Of a DNA stretch of 64,000 bases, positions 31,901-43,900 are shown one piece after another. Made by a program: the position numbers and the translations under genes. The stretch is taken from positions 558,001 to 622,000 of the forward strand of contig CBDBUY010000004.1 of the NCBI GenBank assembly GCA_965212145.1. The letters run 5' to 3'. The first letter of the stretch is position 1. Each line of letters opens with the position of its first letter. The notes under the pieces were generated by a model. That model worked only from the letters and a program-made list of their open reading frames with translations, was not told where the DNA came from and did no database searches. Source of the stretch: JAAEPI01 sp965212145. GTDB lineage: Bacteria > Bacteroidota > Bacteroidia > Cytophagales > Cyclobacteriaceae.

Positions 31901-34900
31901 GGATCCATCATAAACTCCTGCTACATGATACCAGGTTCCACTTGTCAGAGTGGTAGTGCTATTGAGAACAGTGTTTGCCGACCCATTCGACGACAACCCA
32001 AACTCAACGGTAAATGTGCCGCTTGCTTCCCTTAATGCCAAATAATATGCACCTGTAGTTGTGGTGACATCATCCCATTTTCCGCCAATGATTTTCAACC
32101 CATTTCCATTGCTGATTGGCTGCACCCAAGCCTCCAAGGTGATGTCACCACTAATCTGCAAATCAACTGGGTTACCCATCGTGACATATCCCGTAGTTGA
32201 TTCAAAATCAAGGGCGTAATTTGGCACTGGTTGAATCGTAAAATCCAAATCACTGGCATCCATCGCAGCTTGAGTGGTATTCAGCACTTGAATTCTGGAT
32301 TGTGACGAGTAGTCATTAGTGACTACCCAATCAAATGATCCATTGTAAGTAGAGGCTGCTGCCGCCGGACTGATAGAAATTGGATAGGTGGAACCTGCAT
32401 CCGTACTTAAGTTGATTTCAATCAGGTCTGTCGAGGCAACAGATTGCTCATCCCATGTGATGGTGATCATGTCTCCCTCTGTGAGCGTTTCTCCGCCATT
32501 AGGATACGCAACAGTTATTCCCGCATTTGCTGGTGCATTTACGAATAAACCACCATCAGTGATCGTCGCTCCATTTAAGGTGCCATCATTGGTTGAAACC
32601 AAATCATCAAGTGCAGCGACATCCAGCGAACCATCGTAGTATGCCAGTAATCCATTTTCATTGCCAACGAATGCGTTTGAATATGAATTTGCAATCTCTG
32701 TACCCGTCCGAACCCTATTCCAAATTCTTACTTCGTCTATTTCTCCCTGGAAGAAATCTCCATCGGTTGCTCCGGTTGTATAGCTAGAACCTATTCGATT
32801 GAAATTATGATACTCAGGATTTGCGTTCCAAATGATATTACCCGTTTGCTCCACAGCGCCATCTAAGTAAAGCACGACATCACCGGTTGTCTCATCATGT
32901 GTCAGAGCCACATGGTACCAGGTTCCATCAGTGGCCAATGTTGTTGTGCCAATGACGCTTTCCCATGCGCCAGAAAAGTGGTGCATTTCCAAATTGCTAT
33001 TCGTCAGTCCAAAGCTGAACCCAACGTTGTTGTCGACATCCCCAATGATATTCATCCCAGACGCTCCAGCATATGAAGATGGACCAACAGAAGCCAAAGG
33101 CTTAATCCAGGCTTCATACGTCAATCCGCCAGTAACAGCTGTTCTGGTTAATTCAACTCTATCATCTATCCCATCAAAACTGATGGCATCATTTGGTCCT
33201 GAGTAAGTAATGGTGACATCCCCAGCGCTTGGCGAATCGTACGCAATAGACCACTCATTTGCTGGCGTGGGGTAATTGATGGTGCTGAACGTGCCTGACA
33301 GCCCGCCCGTAGCAGAAATGATCGTAAACTCTTCGCCACCTGATGGGGTGTACCCTCCAAAGAAGGTGACATCCAGTGTGCCGCTAATCGTGGCAGTACC
33401 CGGTGTGCCTGTTACGATCACACGATCCCAGCTATCCGCTTGGTCACACGTGGCATTTGTCCCTCCTATTTCAATAGCAAGGCTTCCCATGTTGTCGTAT
33501 GAGCCGTCTATGGTCTGACATCCTGGCGATGCGCCTGGTGCGTGAACAGCTCCCGCTGCAACGACCACCGATCCTGTGATTGTATTTGTTCCGCTTAATA
33601 GTGAGCCTGCAGGAATAGTCACTGTATTGTTGTTTCCAGCCAAGGTCAAATTACCTGTCATGCTCAGCTGACCATAGTTTAAAATATCAGCGTCATTATT
33701 GATGGTTACATCTTCCCCAATGTTCAATGTGCCATAATTGATGATTCGAGACGTGCCATTCAGGATGACTCCTGTGCCTCCCCAACCCAGAGTCAAGCTG
33801 GCGCCTTGTGCAATGACAATATCTGCATCGCTTAATGTCATGGTACCCGTACCACCAGTCATATCCACATTCCCTGCGGAAATAATGATGTCTTCGGTGT
33901 GCGTAGACCCGATTACCGGCGCGGTATTGTCGCACCAGTTGGAGTTGTCGCTCCAGAGATTATCAGTAGTTGCTAAGAAATTATTTGATCCAAGACAGGC
34001 AGGAGTGGTTGAAGCTACCCAGTCTGAAGAGGTGCCGAGGAAACCAAAATTTGTCAGCGTTCCGTTATTACTTCCAGCTTTGTCTAAAAGGGTGGTACCA
34101 GATGCAGCGTTAAAATCATAAGAGGCGACCAGCCCGGTTCCTGTTGTCAATGACGCATCGGCGTTGGCGATAATTTCGGATTGTGAACGTTCTACATTCC
34201 ATATCCTCAAATCATCAATTTGTCCATTGAAAGGTCTTGTGCCAGTGTTTGAAACCCAATCGCCGATGTAGAGATCTGGGGTTACGTAATTAATGTCACC
34301 TGTCACAGCCACATTCGCCATCAAAATACCATTGAGGTAAATTTTCTTTTCCAACGAAACATTGTTGTGAACTAGTGCCACATGCGACCAAGTATCAGCA
34401 GGTAGTGTTACGTAAGCATTCGCACTGCTTGGAGTAAAGAACCAATACTCATTGAGATTGGCGTTGTTCTGAATAAATGTCCATCCTTGAGAGCCATTGT
34501 GATTGTTGTCTAGAATTGACGCGTAATTCACCTGGGTCGAACCCGGATTCACCCAGAATTCAGCCGTAAAAATCTGTCCTGAAAAGGCCAGGTCCGTATT
34601 TACATAATCATTCGCTCCGTCAAAATCCAGGGCATTTTCAGGAACCGAGATCGTAAATGTATTAGACGGAGCAAGTGTTCCTGTTTTATTGTTATCCTCT
34701 GAAATTCCAAAGTTTGAATCAGGTATTGGAGCTGCAATTCCGAAGGTATTTCCAGGCGTGGCTCCTGGAGCAATGTCCGCTGTGACATACCAGTACACTG
34801 TTTCATCCGTGTAGGCATCCATGAAATAAATGCCGATAAATCCATCAGGCACGTTCATGTCACCAGAGAAAAATCCATTGCTTCCAATCAGTGTCGCATT

Positions 34901-37900
34901 GGCGAAATCATCGACCCCTGTGGATCTGTAAAAATTGAATTGCGTGAAATCTGCTTCCACATAAGTCCCTGTTGGTTGGAAGAACATCCCAATCATGGTC
35001 GCTGTACCATTGGAGACCGTCATGTCCATCTGATAGATCAGGTTGTCTTTGCCTCCCGAACCTAAATCCATATCAGCGGCCGGAGGAATTGAAAGACCTG
35101 AGAAAGCCAGGTCAACTGGAGGGTCTGCCGTTGTGAAACTAGCAGATAACACATTTGACTCGTTTAATGATGCATCAACGGCAAGCACGTAGATATAATA
35201 AGGCGTCCCGGCTACCAAGGCTACATCTCCAGCTCCCCATGCGCCTGAACCAATACCAAAATCCTGCACTTGTGCAGGCGAGTCACCAGAAAATCCATAG
35301 TTATCAGCGGCAGTTCCGCCATCATTCTGGCCTGCTAGTATCTGAGCATTCGATGGTGTCGTGTTTGACTGAGTGATGACCCAATAAATGTCAGCCTCCT
35401 CATCATTGGTGACATTAATATCTATACTTGTTTGTTGAGTTTCATAGACGTTTAATGCGCTCAGTACAGGAGCTGTTGTATCTGGAATAGGTGGGCCCAA
35501 AGACGGTCCGGATGCCACCCAGTCTGAAGAACTGCCTAAGAAGTCAAAGTTGGTCAGCGTTCCATCGAGGCTATTTCCAGATTTCTCGAATGCTGTTGTT
35601 CCTGTCCCCGCTTCAAAATCGTAATAAGCAATGAGACCTGTTTCATTGCCCGCCAATCGGACATTCCTGTTAGCATCAATCTCCGCCGGGGTTCTGACTA
35701 CATTCCATACGCGGACCTCATCCATTTGACCATCTAAATACCCATGTACACCCCCACCAATATGCAGAGTGGTCGCTGATGGCTGTTGAGTAAAGCCTCT
35801 TACGATGGTGGATTCACTCACCCCATCCAGAAAGATTTCCCAATCCACTCCATCATAGGTGATCGCCACATGGTACCAAGTGTCCAGTGAAACGGGAGTG
35901 ATAATATCAAAATTCCCTTGAACATTCAACACCAGATTTCCGGTCGTCTCCTGGTAATAAAAGCTTAAAAAAGCGGGATTTCCTGTCACCGTATTCGTCC
36001 AGTGTAAAAGCGTGCCGAACTTATCTGTTTCAACTTTGAAGTAGGCTTCCACTGTCCAAACAGTCAAACTAGTACCGTCAACTGGGGCCGCCAGGTAATC
36101 GTTTACTCCATCAAAATCCAAGGCATAGTTTAAATCAATCGTCACCGTACCGGAAATCGTCCCTTCGTTGGTCGCCGCGTCTATCGATCTCACATCCACC
36201 GTATAAGCACCATTTCCTACAAAATTTGGATCACCTGACAAATCATAATCCCAGGACCCATCACCATTATTAGTGCCCAGTGTCCAGGTAGTTCCGGCAT
36301 CCAGGGAAACCTCAATAGAGGAAACCAGATCATCAGTTGTTCCGGATATCAAAGTGGAATTGATTGTGGTACCATCCTCAGCAAACGTTAAAGTTGGAGC
36401 AATCACATCTGACGCTAAAGCAGAAGACGGAACATAGCTGGTTCCACCGCTAAGCGTCCCGTTGTATCCATTTCCTGTTAGATCTATAAGATTCCCAGAA
36501 GATTGATTAAAGTCGTAGGCTGCCGTCAGCCCAGTACCCGTAGTTAAGGTTTGGTAAATATTATCGGCTATTTCTTGTTGTGTTCTCGGTACACTCCAGA
36601 TTCTAACCTGGTCGATCTTTCCATCCCATCCCAAATCATTGCCTTGTCTGTTTCCGATGGAGACTTCAGTGGAAGCAAACGTGTGGTTTTGAACACTTCC
36701 GGCATTGACCTCATTGACCAATGCACCATTTAAATATAATCTATGATCCGCTCCTTCTCTGACAGCCGCTACATGATACCATTGTCCTGTACTTAAGCCA
36801 GCATGGGTTACCGTTGTATTACCTAGAACAAATTGCAGATTATTTGAACTTGTTTGGAATCTCAACTCAGGAACCTGTCCGCTTGCATCCTTAGTTATGA
36901 TACTTCTCAAGCTGGTAAGCGCATCGGCATTGATCCAGGCCTCCCAGGTAAAGTCATTGGTTCCTACGACGATTCCATTTCCAAGACTGACTCTACCCGA
37001 AGCAAAATCAATGGCGTTCTCTGGAACTGTGATCGTAAAAGTATTTGACGCATCAAGTGTTCCTGTTTTGTTGTTATCCTCTGAAATTCCAAAGTTTGAA
37101 TCAGGCACTGGAGCAGCTATTCCGAACGTATTTCCCGGTGTGGCTCCCGGTGCAATGTCCGCCGTGACATACCAATACACTGTTTCATCCGTGTAGGCAT
37201 CCATGAAATAAATGCCGATAAATCCATCAGGCACGTTCATGTCGCCAGAGAAAAAGCCATTGCTTCCAATCAGTGTCGCATTGGCGAAATCATCTACTCC
37301 TGTTGATCTGTAAAAATTGAATTGCGTGAAATCTGCTTCCGAATAAGTCCCCGTCGGTTGGAAGAACATGCCAATCATGGTTGCTGTACCATTCGAGACG
37401 GTCATGTCCATCTGATAGATCAGATTGTCCTTGCCAGCTGATCCTAAATCCATGTCAGCGGCCGGAGGAATTGAAAGACTTGAAAAAGCCAGATCTACTG
37501 GAGGGGCATTCGTTGTGAAATTGTCTTTTAAAATATTTGATCGATTTCCAGCATCATCGACTCCAACCCAATGGACTCTGTAGTTTGCTGAGGCCGTCAA
37601 TCCTCCAACTCCAAAATTCTGAGTTCCGGCTGTCGCTCCACTAAAGTCCCCGGCGAACAAGGCTGGAGTACCTCCTGCTGTATGTCCATTGATTATCTCT
37701 AGATCTGTTGGGTTTTCATTCGTAAGGGTAATTACATAATATAGGTCCGCATCTTCATCCGTATCGAAAAGAAAATCGACACTTGTGTCGGTAAGATTAT
37801 CAAATCCGAGACTGGAAAGTATTGGAGCTGTAACGTCCGGAATTGGTGGGCCCAAAGACGGTCCGGATGCCACCCAGTCTGAAGAACTGCCTAAGAAGTC

Positions 37901-40900
37901 AAAGTTGGTCAGCGTTCCGCTGGCGCCACCGGTCAGATCACCTGTTGTTGTGCCCGACCCTTCTGGAAAATTGAAATAACCAATCAGGCCGGATTCTGAC
38001 CCGTTTAGCTCAACATCTTTGAAATTGGCAATATCCGTAGCACTTTTTACCGTATTCCAAATTCGAACCTCATCGATTTGTCCATCAAAGAAGTTGCAGT
38101 CACAAGTCAAAGGCGATTGTCGTCCAATATTCATCTCTCCATCATCCAGAACCGGATTCGACAATCCATTTAACGTCGACTGTAAAGTGCCATCGATGTA
38201 AAATTTCAATTCATCCATAGGCAGGTCAAAGGTGACCGCCACATGTGTCCATTGATTTGTATTGATCGTTCCTCCTCCGTTTTTCCAGCCCATGGTGTTA
38301 TTGTAGAACTGGATATTGGCATTCAATTGCAATAAATAGTTGTAATCCCCTTTGTCGATGATCGTGTTGGCAGACTGGTCCGTCTGATACACCCATGCTT
38401 CAATGGTAAATTCATCACTTAAATCCAATGAATTATCCGTATCAGGTACAGAAACGTAATCGTTTACTCCATCAAAATCCAAGGCATAGTTTGGAGTAAT
38501 CGTGGTAACCATTACTTCGGATGGTGTTGCCTGGGTATTCATTGCAGCATCTTCCGCTACAGCATATAAGTAATAAGTAGTGCCAGAATTCAAACCTGTT
38601 ATGGCTTGAGTTTCTACATTTCCGCCAGTGGCCGGATAATCTCCTTGAAGAATTCCCCCTGTTCCATCTTTAACATCCTGAGCTGATAATGATCCTTGTT
38701 GAGCTGTATACAACGCCCAATGTACTGTCCCTGTTTCGTTCTGTTGTGTCTGAAGGTCGAAATTGGCTGCTCCGATATTTATCGCAACCGGGTAACCAGT
38801 TTCAAAATACGGAGCAATGACGTCACCACTCAGAGCTGTGGAGGCTGAATATGTCGCTCCCCCTTCAATGCCTCCACCATAGCCATTCACATCATCCATG
38901 GCGGTATAGCTTGACTGATTAAAATCGTATGAGCTGACCAGACCAGTGGTACTCGCCAGTTCTCCCAATGTCTTATAAGCGTTTTCCGCAATCTCAGCTT
39001 GTGTTCTCTCCACCGTCCAGACTCTCAGTTGATCAATTTGCCCTCCAAAAAGTCCAGATGTCAGTGGAACCCCCGGCTTGTGTCCAATGCCTCTAGAATT
39101 GGCACTATTTCCTGAAAGCGTATTTGTTCCGGTTCCTTCGAGTTCCCCATTAATATATACTTTGACATTGCCTGATGCGTCTCTTGTTCCCGCTACATGA
39201 ACCCATTCATTGGATGGAACGGGATTTGCCGATTCCGTTGTGGTACCCCAAACTGATCCATTACCAAAATTGAAATGGAGATTTCGCGTAGAGATATTCA
39301 GGGAAAGTGAATTAATTGGTTCCTTGGAATAGATTTCTTCCCATCCCGTACTAGTGGAACTGCCATCAACAAAAATCCATGCTTCAACCGTGATGGCGGT
39401 GAAGTCCTCAACCACATCCCCAAGATCCAAATATGCATCAGTACCGTTTAAAGAAAGGGCGTTTTCCGGGGCAGCAGTGGTGGTAAACTGCAGTACATCC
39501 GCTGTGGCTTGAAGATTGGTTCCGTCATCCGTAGCGTAGTAGAGATAGTAGAGAGTAGAAGGCTCTAGTCCTTGGATGACTTGCGTTTCGTTTGTGTTTG
39601 CTGCTGTGAAATTTCTTGTCCCAAAAATCACTCCTCCTGTTCCAACTCCGGCTTCTACATCAGCCCCAGAAATACCGGTGTTGTCTGCAATATAAATCCC
39701 CCAGTGAATGTCGCCCGGTTCATTCAACTGCCAGGTGATATCTACTCCTATGTCGTCAAGATTTGTTGTTGTTGGGCCTGAGACTACAGTTGGAGGTATA
39801 ACATCGGCGAAAGCACCTGAGGCTGTCCACTCCGTGCCGGTCATGTTGGTCAATGTACCGTCATTACTTCCTGCCCGGTCAGGGAGGACTAAACCTGAAT
39901 TTTCGTCAAAAAGGTAGTAGGCAAGCAAGCCCAATTCATTACCCGCGAGGGTATTGAATTGATCCGCCTGGATTTCACTCATCGTTCGTGCTACATCCCA
40001 AATCCTAATTTCGTCCATCTGACCACCGAAGTAATCATTGGCAGCATTATCCCAGTTTCCAAAATCCAAATCCCCAGACGAAACCGCCCATGAAGTAAAT
40101 CCATTGTTCAAAAGGGATATAGGTGTACCATCCAAATACATAGCACCAGAGCCGGCTGATCCGTTATTAGAGAAAGCTAAATGATGCCAATTTCCGTCAT
40201 CCGGATAGGCCCCCACAACCGATTGGAAATTCCCGGAATTGGTATTATCTCTAACCTGTATAAGGCCATTCGAATTGATGACGATTACAGTAGGCGCAGC
40301 GCCTGGGTCAGCTAAAATTGTATGGGCCTTGCTGAGGGGGTTATCAAGTTTCACCCAAACTTCAACAGTCCAAACGCTCAATCCGCTCAGGAGTGATGCA
40401 CCTCCCGGGACTCTTACGAAATCATTCACCCCATCAAAAACCAATGCATTCCCCGGCTCCACCATAAAGGCGACCGGATCTGATTCCTGGCTAATAGCGG
40501 TACCAATGTCGTAACTCACGCGGTAGTAATACACCGTGCCTGCTGTTAGAGCTGTACTGATCGTTTCCGATGATCCGGTAGGTGTGCCGACCGTATGATC
40601 GGTTAGGATTGGCGAGCTAAAATCTGAGTTGTCATCCACGTCGATGTAAACCGAAGTGGCTCCTGCCTCTGCTTCCCAATTAGCCGTAAAACCAGAGGTG
40701 GTTACTGCTGTGGCGTGGTAGATAGTGGGTGCTGGCAAATTTTGCGCAGTTGACGCAACAAAGAACGTTCCTGAAACCGTCGCATGATTAGTGTTGGCAG
40801 AGCGGTCTGCAGCCGTTCCTCCCGTGTTTTCATCAAATGAGTAATAGGCAATCAGGTTTGGATCGCTTACATTCGTGGGACTGTACCGATCGGAGAAATC

Positions 40901-43900
40901 CGCCCGGGCTATGTTCCAAACTTTGAATTCGTCAATGATCCCATCAAAACCAGAATTCAGGGCATTGGAATTACCAATGACCAGGTCTGTAGCAGTGGTC
41001 GCACCTCCTGCATTCGCAATTTGGCCATCCAACACTCCATCTACATACAAATTCACGTTGGTACCATCGAAGGTTCCAGCTATATGATACCACTGATCTA
41101 CATTCCAGACGGTGTTGGAAGAAGTGGCGTTTGTTCCCTGCATAAACCCAGGTTCATAAACCCTGATAGTTCCATCTCCCTCCCGATTAAAAATGATGCT
41201 CGGAAGTTCTACACCTCCTACATGGTCAAATAAGTCTCCTCTAGGCGATGCTGAGGTGAGACTCGAACCCGGTTTCATCCAAAACTCATATGTCCAGTTG
41301 CTGGCTGATAGGTTGACGGTGGTCGCTCTCGCATAGGCATTGACGTCACCTGATAAATCAAGTGCATTTGATGGTATGTCTGCAGTATAACTAAACTGAG
41401 ACGCGGGATTACTAGGGTTTCCGGTCAGGTCATTCGCAGCAGCTCCCGCTATGTCTACCGTCACCGATCCATCCGCAATCGGATAAACAACAGCGGTGTA
41501 ATTCTGACCGTCGACATCTGTGAAATTTCCAACCACGGCATTGGTCACAGAAAGATCAGTTTCGTCGAAGTTGTCCACAACTTCTCCGAAATCTATGTCT
41601 ACGGTGATCGGTGAATCTGTTGTAGCATTTGAAGTGGTTATGATTGGTGTTGGAGAAGTCGTGTCTGGAACTCCTGCATCAGCCACATTCGACTGCTGAA
41701 CATAATCCCCGGCAGGATCCATGTTGGTCATGGTGCCGTCTTGTGCGCCATCCAAAGTGGCCAGGTCAGGAATCGTCGCGCCTCCGCCATTTTCGAAATT
41801 CCAGTAACCAATCAGTCCCGGTTCAGATCCGTTTAGTGCTACATCTTTAAAGGCATTGATTTGGGTTGAGGTACGAGCCGTGTTCCAGATACGTACTTCA
41901 TCAAAACTCGCGTTCACATGTCTGTCCAAAGCATTATTAATATTGCCAATGATTAATGGGGCTGAATTCGTGGCGAGAGTAAATGTTTTGTTTACTGAAA
42001 TCTGTAAAACACCATCAAGATATCCTTTAAGGGTCGCCCCATCATACGAATAGGCAATGTGATGCCAATCAGTATCGTTCAAGGTTATTTGGGATCCAGT
42101 TCTTGGTGAATCTCCTGTAAATCCAGCTGCATTAAATTCAACCTGGTCATTTAAATACTCGTAAATGATACCGTATGCATCATTTTTAGATATTAGATAT
42201 TTGTTGGTCTGTGTGGCATTATTGGGCTTGAACCACATCGAAATCGTAAAGCTATTGGTGAGATCCAGGCTATTTGCATCAGGAATGTCCACCCGATCAT
42301 CGATCCCATCAAAATCCAACACAAAATCCGGCTCGGTTCCAAGGGGAGCTCCTACAGATGAATTTCCTCCAACCCAGTTGGAGTTGTCCATATTCTGAAG
42401 AGTTCCGTTCAAAGCTGAGGTTCCTTCGACATTTGTTAATGTCGTACCAGCACCATCCTCAAAATCGTAATAGGCAATAAGACCGTCTTCGGTTCCGGTC
42501 AGCTTGTTCAAATCGTAATAATCAACATGGGCAAGAGATAAGGCCTTATCCCATATTCGAACTTCGTCTATTTGTCCGTTCAAATAATGCCCTCCTGCGG
42601 TATAATATCCAATGTTGAGATTGGCTGCAACAGCAGAAGTTGTTGCCGGGGCAGTCCCGTTAAAAGCCAAAGTTTGTTCAGACCCATCGATAAATATTTT
42701 AAATCGATCGGCATTGGTAGCCCCATTACCATCAAATGATGCCACTATATGATGCCACGTATCAGCTACGAGAGGCGCTGTGGTGGTATAAGCGAATGAA
42801 TTGCTTCCATTCGCAACACGGAAATAAATACCCTGTGAAGTAGCATCTCCTCCACCGCCCAACAAAAGATCGATTGCGGAATTGGTGCTGGAATACATCG
42901 AGACAATACCGTCATAGTCTGTAAAGTTATCTACGTTGACCCATGCCTCTATGGTGAATTGGTCAACATTATCAAGCGGGGTAAAGGCACCTGCATCTAC
43001 ATATTCATCAGTACCATTGAAGTCCAACGCATAAGGTGGTGTAGATACGGACAAACCTGGCTCGATGCTCCAGTTAGCAGCCGTGGTATTGGTCAGAAGA
43101 CCTGCGAATCCACCACCTGAAACGTCTCTTAGATAGGTTCCTGCTCCATCGTTGAAATTCCAAGCCGCTACCAGGTTGGCTTCACCTGCCACCAGGTTGT
43201 TATCCATGTTGGCTGTAATCTCCGGTTCGGTTCTCGCTACACTCCAGATGCGTATTTCATCCATGTACCCATCGAAGTTGAATGCCGGAGCTTCCGCTGG
43301 TCTTGCTCCTATATAAAAATCATCACTTCCTAAGTTTCCTGCACTTACAGTGGGAGCATTGTTGTTAACTAAAGTCACTGAAACGCCATCAATGTAAATC
43401 GTAGAAGTCGTTCCATTGTTTACCAACGCCACATGGTGCCATGCTCCATCGTTGGGGAACGTACCAGTCTGAGAAGACATGATGTCGCCACTGGTGGTAT
43501 TTCGCATCCAAACTCTTCCATCCGTATAAATCCAGGCTCGAGTGCCGCTAGGATCCTGGCCAAATAAACCCGTGTAGGCAGTATTTGTGCCGGCTGCAAA
43601 ATCAGGCTTTACCCATCCTTCAATAGTAAAACCACTTTCTAAACCTTGAAGAGGAGTCGCGCCTAAAATCTGCGCAAAACTTTGTTCCGCTTCAGAAAAG
43701 AACATCGAACCATGAGAGGCCGCTTGGTTGCCGCTAGCATCTTCAGCTGCAAAGTAAAATTCTAAATCTGATCCTGCAGACAGACCGGTTACATTGATCG
43801 TTCCAGTGGTAGCAGGCCCTTGATTTCCGGACGCCCTATTTGTTCCTCCAGAATAGCCTCCTGGTGCAAATATCTCGGCTAGTGTTGGAGCAGGGTCACC

